NCBI RefSeq assembly: GCF_013409205.1 | Contig: NZ_JACCAE010000001.1 | Location: 1,736,001 to 1,800,000 of the forward strand | DNA length: 64,000 nucleotides | Direction: 5' to 3' | Source: Janibacter cremeus | GTDB taxonomy: Bacteria; Actinomycetota; Actinomycetes; Actinomycetales; Dermatophilaceae | Shown here: piece after piece, positions 50,034-58,599 of the stretch | Numbering within the stretch: position 1 is the first letter of the stretch | Layout: the number at the start of each line of letters is the position of its first letter | Made by a program: the position numbers and the translations under genes | The notes under the pieces: generated by a model | Told to the model about the DNA's origin: nothing | The model's input: the letters and a program-made list of their open reading frames with translations, nothing else | Database searches by the model: none

Positions 50034-51201
50034 CCTCGACGCCCGGCTGCGGACCTGGCGCCACCACCTGCACCGGCACCCGGAGACGGCCTTCGAGGAG
50101 CGTGCGACCGGGGACTTCGTCGCCACCGTGCTGCAGGAGGCCGGCTACGAAGTGGCCCGGGGTGTCGGCGGCACCGGCCTCGTCGCCTCGATGACGAAGG
50201 GGGCCTCCCCCCGATCGGTCGGCCTGCGGGCCGACATGGATGGCCTGCCGCTCACCGAGGTCGAGGGCCGTCGCCACGGATCGACCAGCCCCGGACGGAT
50301 GCACGCGTGCGGCCATGACGGGCACATGGCGATGGTGCTGGGGGCGGCGACGGTCCTGGCGCAGGAGGGCTTCGACGGGACGGTGCGACTGGTCTTCCAG
50401 CCCGCCGAGGAGCCCGGCCGAGGCGCCCGCGCGATGATCACGGACGGGCTGCTCGAGCGCTTCCCCGTCGATGCGATCCACGGCATCCACAACATGCCCG
50501 GCATCCCCGCGGGGCACCTGCACACGCGGGTCGGTGGCTTCATGGCCAGCGAGGACAACTTCGAGATCGTCGTGACCGGCCGCGGGGGCCACGCGGCTCG
50601 CCCGCACGCGGTGGTCGACCCGCTCGTGACGGGCGCCGAGATCGTCCTGGCCCTGCAGACGGTCGCGTCCCGCAACGTCGATCCCGTGGATCCGGCGGTG
50701 CTCTCCTGCACCGGGTTCGTCACCGACGGTGCCCGCAACGCCATCCCGACGCAGGTGCGGATCACCGGGGACACGCGCAGCTTCGACCCGATGGTCCAGG
50801 ACCTGCTCGAGGCCCGGATCCGGGAGATCTCGACCGGCATCGCCGCCGCGCACGGGGTGAGCTGCGAGGTCACCTACACCCACGAGTTCACCCCGACGGT
50901 CAACCACCCCGAGGCGACCCGGCGCGCAGTGGCGGCGGCCGAGACGGCCCTGGGCGCCGACCGGGTCGACGGCCAGTGCCCACCGGCCATGCCGAGTGAG
51001 GACTTCGGAGTCTTCGCCGAGCACGTGCCGGCGTGCTTCGCCTTCCTCGGCAACGGTCTCGAGCCGGGCCGTGGTGGGACGCCGCTGCACAGCAGCGACT
51101 ACGACGTCAACGACGACGTGCTCGGCGACGGGGTGCGTTACCTCGTCGCCGTGGCGCGGGAGGAGCTCGCTGCGACGGGGCCGGCTCAGGCCAGTTGGTA
51201 G
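50026..51201 (+). CDS. M20-family amidohydrolase
   Basis: A 391-residue dinuclear metal hydrolase of the hippurate/IAA-amino-acid type. LHRHPETAFEE, RADMDGLPL, RMHACGHDGHMAMVLG and FQPAEEPGRGARAMI carry the metal ligands, and a dimerisation domain (VTGRGGHAARPHAVVDPL) lies in the middle. It removes acyl groups from amino acids; the coupled dpaL suggests acyl-diaminopropionate or a related amino acid. Its last 16 bases overlap antisense with the copper chaperone gene. Confidence 0.9.
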   Translation: MSDLDARLRTWRHHLHRHPETAFEERATGDFVATVLQEAGYEVARGVGGTGLVASMTKGASPRSVGLRADMDGLPLTEVEGRRHGSTSPGRMHACGHDGHMAMVLGAATVLAQEGFDGTVRLVFQPAEEPGRGARAMITDGLLERFPVDAIHGIHNMPGIPAGHLHTRVGGFMASEDNFEIVVTGRGGHAARPHAVVDPLVTGAEIVLALQTVASRNVDPVDPAVLSCTGFVTDGARNAIPTQVRITGDTRSFDPMVQDLLEARIREISTGIAAAHGVSCEVTYTHEFTPTVNHPEATRRAVAAAETALGADRVDGQCPPAMPSEDFGVFAEHVPACFAFLGNGLEPGRGGTPLHSSDYDVNDDVLGDGVRYLVAVAREELAATGPAQASW

Positions 51202-51392
51202 CCCGCCTCCTCGACGGCGGAGCGCACGGCCGGGTCGTCGACCGGCTCGGCGCTGGCGATCTTCACGGCGCCCGACTCGAGGTCAACAGCGACGTCCTGG
51301 ACCCCGGCGATCGTCTGGAGCTCCTCGGTGACGGCGGCGACGCAGTGGCCGCAGGTCATGCCGGTGACGGTGTAGGTGGTGGTGGCGCTCAT
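51186..51392 (-). CDS. CopZ-like heavy-metal-associated domain protein
   Basis: A 68-residue ferredoxin-fold chaperone with the Cu(I)-binding motif GMTCGHC (Cys14, Cys17) and the ending AVEEAGYQL. It carries copper to efflux ATPases or regulators. A CsoR-like operator lies 40-54 bases before ATG 51392. No copper ATPase or csoR gene is in the window. Confidence 0.93.
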   Translation of the reverse strand: MSATTTYTVTGMTCGHCVAAVTEELQTIAGVQDVAVDLESGAVKIASAEPVDDPAVRSAVEEAGYQLA

Positions 51393-51431
51393 GGGAGTCC
51401 TTCCGCGAGGTCTGTGGTGCACATCGAATGC

Positions 51432-51446
51432 TACCCCCCTAGGGTA
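51432..51446. promoter_or_regulatory. CsoR-type copper operator
   Basis: TACCCCCCTAGGGTA matches the CsoR consensus (TACCCnnnnnGGGTA, GC-rich core with CTAG). It lies upstream of the CopZ-like gene and just upstream of the YhhN-like gene on the other strand. Confidence 0.65.
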
Positions 51447-51511
51447 TGAGGCTCACGACGACGCCGGCGACCACCCACCGTGCCGGTGCCCGCGTCGCTA
51501 GTCTCTGGGCC

Positions 51512-52177
51512 ATGCCGATTGCCCTACTCGCCCTCGTGGTCGTCAGTCTCGTCCACCTCGGCGCACAGGTCGCCGCACCCGACGGCGTGGTGGCCGACCT
51601 GACCCAGATCCTGCTCATGCCGGCCCTGCTGTGGGTCCTGCTCACGAGCACGCCCAACCCCAAGTCCCTCCTGGTGCGTCTCGTCGCCCTGGCTCTGGGC
51701 CTGTCGTGGCTGGGGGACACGCTGCCGCGCTTCATCGGGGACGGGAGCGACCTCGGCTTCGGTCTGATGCTCGGGGCGTTCTTCCTGGCGCAGCTGGCCT
51801 ACGTGGCTGCCTTCCTCCCCTTCGCCTCCCGATCGATCATCCGGCGCAGGCCTGCGCTGCTGGCTCCGTACGTCATCCTCCTCGCCGTGATCATCGCGGT
51901 GACGGCGAACGGTGCCGGCGCGCTCTTCCCCGTGGTCCTGCTCTACGGACTGGTCATCGTCGGGATGGCGGTGCTGGCCACCGGCATCGACGCCGTCGCG
52001 ACCACCGGGGCGGTGCTCTTCCTCGTCTCCGACGGTCTGATCGCGATCAGCGCCTTCGCCACGCTCCAACTGCCGCTGCACGGCTTCTGGGTGATGCTCA
52101 CCTACGTGCTGGGGCAGACCCTGATCACGCTCGCGGTCTGCCACCAGGACCGGGCGCTGGCGGCCCAGCAGGTCTGA
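51512..52177 (+). CDS. YhhN/TMEM86-family membrane protein (lysoplasmalogenase-like)
   Basis: A 221-residue protein with about eight membrane segments. The family pattern is visible: LLMPALLW, LALGLSWLGDTLPRF, GLMLGAFFLAQLAYVAAF, LFLVSDGLIA and the final LTYVLGQTLI. Eukaryotic TMEM86 hydrolyses lysoplasmalogens; the bacterial role is not established. ATG 51512 is preferred over 51446, which lies inside the CsoR site. The next gene starts immediately after its stop. Confidence 0.85.
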   Translation: MPIALLALVVVSLVHLGAQVAAPDGVVADLTQILLMPALLWVLLTSTPNPKSLLVRLVALALGLSWLGDTLPRFIGDGSDLGFGLMLGAFFLAQLAYVAAFLPFASRSIIRRRPALLAPYVILLAVIIAVTANGAGALFPVVLLYGLVIVGMAVLATGIDAVATTGAVLFLVSDGLIAISAFATLQLPLHGFWVMLTYVLGQTLITLAVCHQDRALAAQQV

Positions 52178-53221
52178 GTGCGCAGCCACCGCATCGTCGA
52201 CGTCGCCGAGCAGGCGGGACTGTCCCCGGCGACCGTCGACCGCGTCCTCAACGATCGGCCCGGTGCGAGCCCCCGCGCGGTCCGGGCGGTCGAGCAGGCC
52301 CTCATCGAGCTCGACCGCCAGGCCGGCGCCCTGCGCCTGGGCGCCCGCTCGCTCGTCCTCGACGTCGTGATGCAGGCGCCCAACCGCTTCTCCGGGGAGG
52401 TCCGGGACGCGCTCGAGTCACAGCTGACCGGGCTGCGGCCGGCGGCGGTGCGGGCACGGTTCCACCTGCGTGAGTCGGGCACCGTCGAGGATGTCGTCGA
52501 CACGCTCGCGGGGATCGGACGGCGGGGCAGCACCAGCCACGGGGTGCTGCTGAAGGTCCCCGACCACCCTCGGGTGGCAGCGGCCATCGACGACCTGGCC
52601 GAGCGTGGCATCCCGGCGGTCACCCTCATCACCGACGTCTCCGGCTGCGCCCGCATCGCATACGCCGGACCCGACCACGAGTCCGCCGGCCGGACCGCGG
52701 CCCACCTGATCCGCCGGTGGAGCGGACGGGAGACGGGCGCAGTCCTGGTCACGCTGAGCCGCTCGTCCTTCGTCGGCGAGCGCACCCGCGTGGAGGCCTT
52801 CGTCGACCAGCTGGCCCGTGACGCTCCCGGGTTGTCGCCGCGGCGTGTCAGTGACGCCGACGGTCTGGACACCGCCACCGCGGACGTCGTCACCGCGGAG
52901 CTGGGCCCGGGCGACGATCTCGTCGGTGTCTACTCCGTCGGTGGCGCCAACCGGGCGATCCTGGCTGCGCTACGGGCGAAGGGGGTCACCCCCTCCGTCT
53001 TCGTCGGCCACGACCTCGATGCGGACAATGTCGAGCTCCTGCGCACCGGCGAGATCGACCTCGTCCTCCACCACGACCTGCGTGAGGACGCCCGCTCGGC
53101 GATCCGTGCCGTGCTGCAGCACCATCGACTCGCGCCGGGCGCCCCGACCTCCCTCGCCTCCGGGGTGCAGGTGATCACGCGGCACAACATCCCCGCCCGG
53201 ATGGTGCGGAGTGGCCCCTGA
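52178..53221 (+). CDS. LacI-family transcriptional regulator
   Basis: A 347-residue protein with an N-terminal LacI helix-turn-helix (RIVDVAEQAGLSPATVDRVLNDRPGASPRAVRAVEQAL) and a type 1 periplasmic-binding-like domain (YAGPDHESAGRTAAHLIRRW, YSVGGANRAILAALRAKG). The GTG start directly follows the YhhN stop. Sensing of a sugar or polyol is expected, but no sugar operon is adjacent. Confidence 0.9.
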   Translation: MRSHRIVDVAEQAGLSPATVDRVLNDRPGASPRAVRAVEQALIELDRQAGALRLGARSLVLDVVMQAPNRFSGEVRDALESQLTGLRPAAVRARFHLRESGTVEDVVDTLAGIGRRGSTSHGVLLKVPDHPRVAAAIDDLAERGIPAVTLITDVSGCARIAYAGPDHESAGRTAAHLIRRWSGRETGAVLVTLSRSSFVGERTRVEAFVDQLARDAPGLSPRRVSDADGLDTATADVVTAELGPGDDLVGVYSVGGANRAILAALRAKGVTPSVFVGHDLDADNVELLRTGEIDLVLHHDLREDARSAIRAVLQHHRLAPGAPTSLASGVQVITRHNIPARMVRSGP

Positions 53222-53244
53222 AGTCAGGCGCCCCAGCCCGCGGG

Positions 53245-54735
53245 TCAGTGCGTCGCGGCGCCCTCCGTCGGGGCTGGCTCGGTGGCCCCGTCCTCGACGG
53301 GCGGTGTCGAGACGGTCAGGCAGGTGACGATACTGATCGCGGCGAGGCCGGTGAGCAGCGCGAAGCCGCCCTGGGCCCCTCGCGCCAGGTCCGCGGCGGT
53401 GGGATCCGGGCCGGCGACCAGCGCCAGCACGGCGATGCTCGTCGCGGTCCCGGCGGCGCCGAAGACCTGCTGCGAGGAGCCGAGCAACGCCGACCCGTGG
53501 GCGTAGAGGTGCTGCGGCAGCGCACCGAGGCCGGCGGTGAAGAGCGGAGTGAGGAGCAGCGCGAGCGACAGCGACAGCAGCACGTGCAGGACGAGGATCG
53601 TCCACGGACCCGAGGTCGGGACGAGCAGCGCCATCAGCGCGAGCGAGAAGGTCATCCCGATGCTGCCGGGCAGGATGAGCGGTCGGGCGCCGAGACGGTC
53701 GTAGAGGCGCCCGACCGTCGGGCCGAGCAGCCCCATGGCCAGCCCGCCGGGGATGAGCAGCAGACCCGCCTCGAGCGTGGTCAGGCCCAACCCGTCCTGC
53801 AGGTGGATCGGCAACAGGATGAGCGAGCTGATCAGGGCGGCGAAGGCGAGACACATCGTGAGGAAGGACCCGGTGAAGCTGCGGAAGCGCAGCGTGCGCA
53901 GATCCATCAGCGGGTCGCCCGAGCGCACGAGGGATCGCTGGCGCCAGGCGAAGGCAGCGATCGCGACCGCCGCGACGCCGACCGCCACGAGCGGGTCGAC
54001 GACCGGCTCCGGGGCGGGGCCCCCTTCGCCCGGTGCTCCGCCGCCGATGCCGGAGAGGCCGTAGACCATCCCGCCGAAGCCGATGACGGACAGCACGACG
54101 CTGAGCAGGTCGAGAGTGCTGTGCTCGCGCTCGCCGACGTCCGGCAGGTGCCGCAGACCGACCCACAGGGCGACCAGGGCGATCGGCAGGACGGTGAGGA
54201 AGATCAGCCGCCACGACCCCAGCCGCAGCAGCAGCCCGGAGACGGCCGGGCCCATGGCCGGTGCGACCGCGATGACCAGGGAGACGTTGCCCATCGTGCG
54301 TCCGCGGTCGGAGACGGGCACGAGGTTCATCAGCGTGGTCATCAGCAGCGGGATCATCACCGCGGTACCGCTCGCCTGCACCACCCGGGCCGCCACGAGG
54401 ATCTCGAAGGTCGGGGCGAGGGCGGCGAGCGTCGTGCCGACGGCGAACAGGCCCATCGCCAGGGCGAAGGTGCGCCGGACCGCCAGCCGCTGCATGATCC
54501 AGCCGGTCATCGGGATGACCACGGCCATCGTGAGCATGAAGGCGGTGGTCAGCCACTGCGCCGACGTCGCCGGCACGTCGAAGTCGGCCATCAGTCGCGG
54601 GATCGCGTTGTTCATGATCGTCTCGTTGAGGATCACGACGAAGGTCGCGACCGTCAGCACCCGCAGCACGAGGGTCGTCTGCGCAGGCGTGGTGACGGGG
54701 TGCGCCTCGGGCGCGGTCGTGGGCATGGGGTCCAT
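53245..54735 (-). CDS. MFS drug:proton antiporter, DHA2 family
   Basis: The 496-residue protein has about fourteen membrane segments. LNETIMNNAIPRLMADF (motif D1), WLTTAFMLTMAVVIPMTGWIMQRL (motif A region) and VVQASGTAVMIPLLMTTLMNLVP (motif B/C) define the EmrB/QacA group of exporters. ATG 54735 is used; ATG 54726 is an alternative. It converges with the LacI gene with 23 bases between. Confidence 0.92.
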   Translation of the reverse strand: MDPMPTTAPEAHPVTTPAQTTLVLRVLTVATFVVILNETIMNNAIPRLMADFDVPATSAQWLTTAFMLTMAVVIPMTGWIMQRLAVRRTFALAMGLFAVGTTLAALAPTFEILVAARVVQASGTAVMIPLLMTTLMNLVPVSDRGRTMGNVSLVIAVAPAMGPAVSGLLLRLGSWRLIFLTVLPIALVALWVGLRHLPDVGEREHSTLDLLSVVLSVIGFGGMVYGLSGIGGGAPGEGGPAPEPVVDPLVAVGVAAVAIAAFAWRQRSLVRSGDPLMDLRTLRFRSFTGSFLTMCLAFAALISSLILLPIHLQDGLGLTTLEAGLLLIPGGLAMGLLGPTVGRLYDRLGARPLILPGSIGMTFSLALMALLVPTSGPWTILVLHVLLSLSLALLLTPLFTAGLGALPQHLYAHGSALLGSSQQVFGAAGTATSIAVLALVAGPDPTAADLARGAQGGFALLTGLAAISIVTCLTVSTPPVEDGATEPAPTEGAATH

Positions 54736-54817
54736 GATCCGGCACCGCACGCGCGGCGACCAAATGCTTTGCGGCGAAGGGGGTGCCCCGCGCCGTGCCC
54801 GGGTGGAGACTGGTGGC

Positions 54818-55093
54818 ATGTGCCGAAACATCCGCCAGCTGCACAACTTCGAGCCCCCGGCGACGAGCGACGAGGTGCGTGCCGCCGCACTGCAGTACGT
54901 GCGCAAGGTCAGCGGGTCGAGCAAGCCGAGTCGGGCCAACCAGGCTGCCTTCGACGAGGCGGTGGCGGACGTCGCTGCCGTCACGCAGCACCTGCTTGAC
55001 CACCTGGTGACGAGCGCCGAGCCCAAGGACCGTGATGTCGAGGCCGCGAAGGCGAAGGAGCGGGCGCGGCTGCGCTACGGCGCGACCGGGTGA
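54818..55093 (+). CDS. DUF2277-family small protein
   Basis: A 91-residue protein starting MCRNIRQLHNFEPPATSDEVRAAALQYVRKVSG, the DUF2277 signature. It is helical, with a hydrophilic C terminus. GGAG lies nine bases upstream of ATG 54818. Function is unknown. Confidence 0.9.
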   Translation: MCRNIRQLHNFEPPATSDEVRAAALQYVRKVSGSSKPSRANQAAFDEAVADVAAVTQHLLDHLVTSAEPKDRDVEAAKAKERARLRYGATG

Positions 55094-55139
55094 GACGCGC
55101 CGCCCACTCGGGCGCCTGTACCTGCCCTAGGTTGACCCC

Positions 55140-55823
55140 GTGAGCGCTGCAGACGAGACGACCACCGACACATCGCCGGAGCCCGGTGGGGGAGTGACCG
55201 GAGCGCTCGGCGGTGCTGCCCACCTCGCGGCGTGGGGTTTCGTCTTCCTCATCCTGCGGATCTTCGCCGTCTCCGGCTATGACTGGGACACGGCCTTCCT
55301 CGTGAGCACGACGTTGGGCATCGACGACGGTCTGGCACTGATGTTCGGCTCGCTGATGGCCGGCCACCTGGTGACGTCGATCGTCCTGGTCGTGGTCGTG
55401 CCGCTGCTGATCGCTGCCAGACTGTGGGGTCCGCCCGGGCACCGACCGGTGGTGATGCTGCTGACCACGGTCGGACTGGTCACCATGCTCGCCCTCACCG
55501 TGAGCTTCCGCAGCTGGTGGCTCCTGCCGACGATGCTCGTCGTGCTGGCAGCGATCACGGTGACCCGCCGACTGCTGAGGGAGAGCAGTCTGCGCCATCT
55601 CCTGATCGCGGGGCTCGCCCGGGCCAGCTGGGTTGCGGCTGTGTCGGCACTGGTCGTTGCGGCCTTCGTCACCACCCCCTGGGTCCCCCAGGAGACGATC
55701 GAGACCACGGAAGGCATCGTCACGGGACACGTTCTCAGCGTCGACTCGGGGTACCTCAACGTGCTCACCGACGAGCAGGAGTTCGTCATCATCCTGACCA
55801 AGGACGTGCTCTCCAGGGACTGA
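55140..55823 (+). CDS. Hypothetical polytopic membrane protein
   Basis: A 227-residue protein with five predicted membrane segments (about 25-45, 70-95, 100-120, 125-142 and 163-182) and an exported or cytoplasmic C-terminal ~50 residues (EGIVTGHVLSVDSGYLNVLTDEQEFVIIL) that looks like a small beta domain. No family is recognised. GTG 55140 has a weak upstream signal. Confidence 0.6.
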   Translation: MSAADETTTDTSPEPGGGVTGALGGAAHLAAWGFVFLILRIFAVSGYDWDTAFLVSTTLGIDDGLALMFGSLMAGHLVTSIVLVVVVPLLIAARLWGPPGHRPVVMLLTTVGLVTMLALTVSFRSWWLLPTMLVVLAAITVTRRLLRESSLRHLLIAGLARASWVAAVSALVVAAFVTTPWVPQETIETTEGIVTGHVLSVDSGYLNVLTDEQEFVIILTKDVLSRD

Positions 55824-55925
55824 GGGACGCACGACGGGCACGGGACGGTCAGCACTTGCGCGGAGACGGAAATTGTGAGTGGGGCGTGTCGCGAGCTTGT
55901 GGATGGCCGTGACGAAAAAGAGTTC

Positions 55926-56067
55926 TCGTCCACACAAGAAAATCTGCGTTTGCGCAGGTCAGAGCACGTGTTGCCGGTCACTCCGGGAAAGGATCCACAG
56001 AGTTCTCCACGGGCTGTGCACAGTCCGATGGCGCGTCGTCCACAGTCTGTCCACATGGTCGTCCACA
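55926..56067. promoter_or_regulatory. Cluster of DnaA-box-like 9-mers upstream of dnaB
   Basis: TCGTCCACA occurs three times (55926-55934, 56036-56044, 56059-56067), with CTGTCCACA (56047-56055) and the weaker GGATCCACA (55991-55999), all on the plus strand. They differ from the actinobacterial DnaA box TTGTCCACA by one or two bases. The gap 55824-56179 is relatively A/T-rich and has no credible gene. It may regulate dnaB through DnaA, titrate DnaA, or be an origin-related segment. Confidence 0.45.
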
Positions 56068-56179
56068 GGGTCATTTGGCGTTGTCAGAGGGTGGTGCGAG
56101 TCTGCTCTGAGCCCCTCTTGTGCAGGGGCGCGTGGGCTCCTTCCGGGGGCCTTGGAGCAGCCACACCGAAGGGGAGCAC

Positions 56180-58417
56180 GTGACGACGAGCGAGTTGGAA
56201 TCCAGCGTCTTCAGCGACGCGCCCTCCTACTCCTCGCCCCCTCCGGACCGCCTGCCCCCGCAGGACGTCGGCGCGGAGCAGTCGGTGCTCGGCGGCATGC
56301 TGCTGAGCAAGGACGCCATCGGTGATGTCAACGAGGCGGTCCGCAGCACGGACTTCTACCGTCCTGCGCACGAGCTGATCTTCGACGCGGTCGTCGACCT
56401 GTACTCCCGGGGCGAGCCGGCCGACGCGATCACCGTCGCCGACGAGCTGAGCAAGCGCGGCGACCTGCAGCGAGCGGGCGGGCAGGCCTATCTGCACGAC
56501 CTCATCCAGTCGGTGCCGACCGCGGCCAACGCCGGCTACTACGCGCAGATCGTCGCTGAGCGGGCCGTGCTGCGCCGACTCGTCGAGGCCGGGACCAAGA
56601 TCGTCCAGATGGGCTACGCCCAGGGCGGTGGTGACGTCGAGGACATCGTCAACCAGGCCCAGGCCGAGGTCTACACCGTCGCGGAGAAGCGCGGCGGCGA
56701 GGACTACGCCCCGCTGTGGGACACCCTCAACGACACGATGACCGAGATCGAGGTCGCTGCCGGTCGCACCGACGAGATGACCGGTGTGCCGACGGGCTTC
56801 CACGACCTCGACGAGCTGACGCACGGGTTGCACGGCGGTCAGATGGTCGTCATCGCGGCGCGTCCGGCCGTCGGCAAGGCGCTCGCGCTCGACACTCCGC
56901 TACCGACGCCAGCTGGGTGGACGACGATGGGCGAGGTCGCCGTCGGCGACGAGCTGCTCGACGCAGATGGCCGACCGACGAGGGTCGTCGCGGCCACTGA
57001 GGTCATGAGTGACCGGCCCTGCTACGAGGTGGAGTTCTCGGACGGGTCCGTGATCGTTGCTGACGCGCAGCACCAGTGGCAGACCGCCTCGGCGGTGCGG
57101 ACGACTGAGCAGCTCGCGAAGAGTTTGGGCTCCGCGCACGAAGTGGCGCTGACACAGCCGTTGGAGTTGGCTGATGTCGACCTGCCCTTAGCGCCGTACG
57201 CGATGGGTGTCCGTCTGGGTCTCGAATGCGTCGGTGGAGGGGAGCTCTCACCGGAGGTGCGGATGCACCTTGAGGCAGAGGACGAAGGGGGTCGCGCCGC
57301 TTCACTCCTGCTCCATCACACGGGTCAGGTTGGTGGTGTGGACCTTGACGCCGTCTACCTGAGGGCGGGCGAAGTGCAGCGCAGCGCGCTCTTGGCTGGT
57401 GTGGTGGATGTAGCCGGATCGGTGGATGAGGAAGGTCGGGTCGTCGTCGCCGGTGGCGGCGAGCTGCTCGGTCAGCTGGGCGAGCTCGTCGTGGGCCTGG
57501 GCTATCGGGTGGAGTCCTTGACTCCCCGGTCGATGGCCTTCCTGGCGGATGCTGATGTGTTCCGAGTGGCTGACAAGGTGTTGTCCCACAAGGAGTCTCG
57601 CCCGGCAGTGGCCAGCCGGACCATCACGGACATCCGCCGGATCGAGTCGGTCCCGGTGCGCTGTGTGGAGGTCGACAACAGTCAGCACCTCTACTTGGCT
57701 GGCCGATCGATGATCCCCACGCACAACTCGACGCTGGGTGTGGACATCGCCCGCGCAGCGGCGATCCACCATGGGATGGCTACGGCGATCTTCTCCCTGG
57801 AGATGAGCCGCAGCGAGATCACGATGCGTGTGCTCGCGGCGGAGGCGAGTATCCAGCTGCAGCACCTGCGGCGCGGCAAGATGAGCGACCCGGACTGGCG
57901 CAAGCTCTCCCGCGTCGTCGGCCGCATCAGCGACAGCCCGCTCTACATCGATGACTCGCCCAACCTCGCGCTCATGGAGATCCGCGCCAAGGCGCGGCGG
58001 CTGAAGCAGCAGCACAACCTCAAGCTCATCGTCATCGACTATCTGCAGCTGATGACCTCGGGCAAGAAGGTCGAGTCCCGCCAGCAGGAGGTCTCGGAGT
58101 TCTCCCGTGCGCTGAAGCTGCTGGCCAAGGAGCTCGAGGTCCCCGTGATCGCGATCAGCCAGCTCAATCGTGGGTCCGAGCAGCGCACTGACAAGCGGCC
58201 TGTGATGAGCGACCTGCGCGAATCCGGCTCCATCGAGCAGGACGCCGACCTCGTCATCCTGCTCCACCGTGACCGCGACCCCGACTCGGAGCGTGAAGGG
58301 GAGGCCGACATCATCGTGGCCAAGCACCGAAACGGGCCGACGGCCGACATCGTCCTGGGCTTCCAGGGACACTATGCGCGGTTCTCGAACATGGCGAAGG
58401 ATTCGGGTGGCTTCTAG
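56180..58417 (+). CDS. dnaB: Replicative DNA helicase DnaB precursor with P-loop intein
   Basis: The 745-residue precursor contains a normal-sized DnaB (about 462 residues) split by a 283-residue intein at residues 234-516. The N-terminal DnaB domain is PPQDVGAEQSVLGGMLLSKDAI; the RecA-like domain starts VPTGFHDLDELTHGLHGGQMVVIAARPAVGK and resumes STLGVDIARAAAIHHG, so the intein lies between Lys233 and Ser517 of the Walker A motif, and helicase activity requires splicing. Walker B is LIVIDYLQLM, with SDLRESGSIEQDADLV downstream. GTG 56180 has GGGGAG upstream; the frame opens at 56120 without a better start. Confidence 0.95.
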   Translation: MTTSELESSVFSDAPSYSSPPPDRLPPQDVGAEQSVLGGMLLSKDAIGDVNEAVRSTDFYRPAHELIFDAVVDLYSRGEPADAITVADELSKRGDLQRAGGQAYLHDLIQSVPTAANAGYYAQIVAERAVLRRLVEAGTKIVQMGYAQGGGDVEDIVNQAQAEVYTVAEKRGGEDYAPLWDTLNDTMTEIEVAAGRTDEMTGVPTGFHDLDELTHGLHGGQMVVIAARPAVGKALALDTPLPTPAGWTTMGEVAVGDELLDADGRPTRVVAATEVMSDRPCYEVEFSDGSVIVADAQHQWQTASAVRTTEQLAKSLGSAHEVALTQPLELADVDLPLAPYAMGVRLGLECVGGGELSPEVRMHLEAEDEGGRAASLLLHHTGQVGGVDLDAVYLRAGEVQRSALLAGVVDVAGSVDEEGRVVVAGGGELLGQLGELVVGLGYRVESLTPRSMAFLADADVFRVADKVLSHKESRPAVASRTITDIRRIESVPVRCVEVDNSQHLYLAGRSMIPTHNSTLGVDIARAAAIHHGMATAIFSLEMSRSEITMRVLAAEASIQLQHLRRGKMSDPDWRKLSRVVGRISDSPLYIDDSPNLALMEIRAKARRLKQQHNLKLIVIDYLQLMTSGKKVESRQQEVSEFSRALKLLAKELEVPVIAISQLNRGSEQRTDKRPVMSDLRESGSIEQDADLVILLHRDRDPDSEREGEADIIVAKHRNGPTADIVLGFQGHYARFSNMAKDSGGF
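56879..57727 (+). mobile_element. DnaB intein, class 3-like, with degenerate LAGLIDADG endonuclease
   Basis: The intein starts with Ala234 (ALALDTPLPTPAGWTTMGEV), not Cys or Ser. Block B has DAQHQW with His298 and Trp300; block F has Cys495 (VRCVEVD); block G ends Thr514-His-Asn516 before extein Ser517. This Trp/Cys/Thr set is the class 3 pattern, in which the block F cysteine starts splicing. The middle ~140 residues resemble a LAGLIDADG endonuclease whose motifs are altered (LAGVVDVAG, with the catalytic acidic residue changed to Ala; YAMGVRLGLE for the other), so homing is probably lost. Confidence 0.85.
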
Positions 58418-58599
58418 TAGCCACGGTGGTGGTCCCAAGTCGTGTTCATCGGCCCCCGATTATGGGTGCCTGAGGTCACGTCGTCCGGACTGCGCGTGAC
58501 CACTACGACACGTAGCAGTATTCTGGTCGTGTCCGGTCGCGCGGGGTCAACGGCCGGGCGGGGGGCACCTGCCCTCGCACACCTGGCAGGAGAGGCGAC

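Noticed and set aside
55875..56183. Short frames in the gap before dnaB
   Set aside because: No codon bias or homology; the repeated CCACAG sequence of the DnaA-box-like cluster generates them.
57302..58438. 378-codon minus-strand frame opposite dnaB
   Set aside because: Antisense shadow of a well-conserved helicase and intein.
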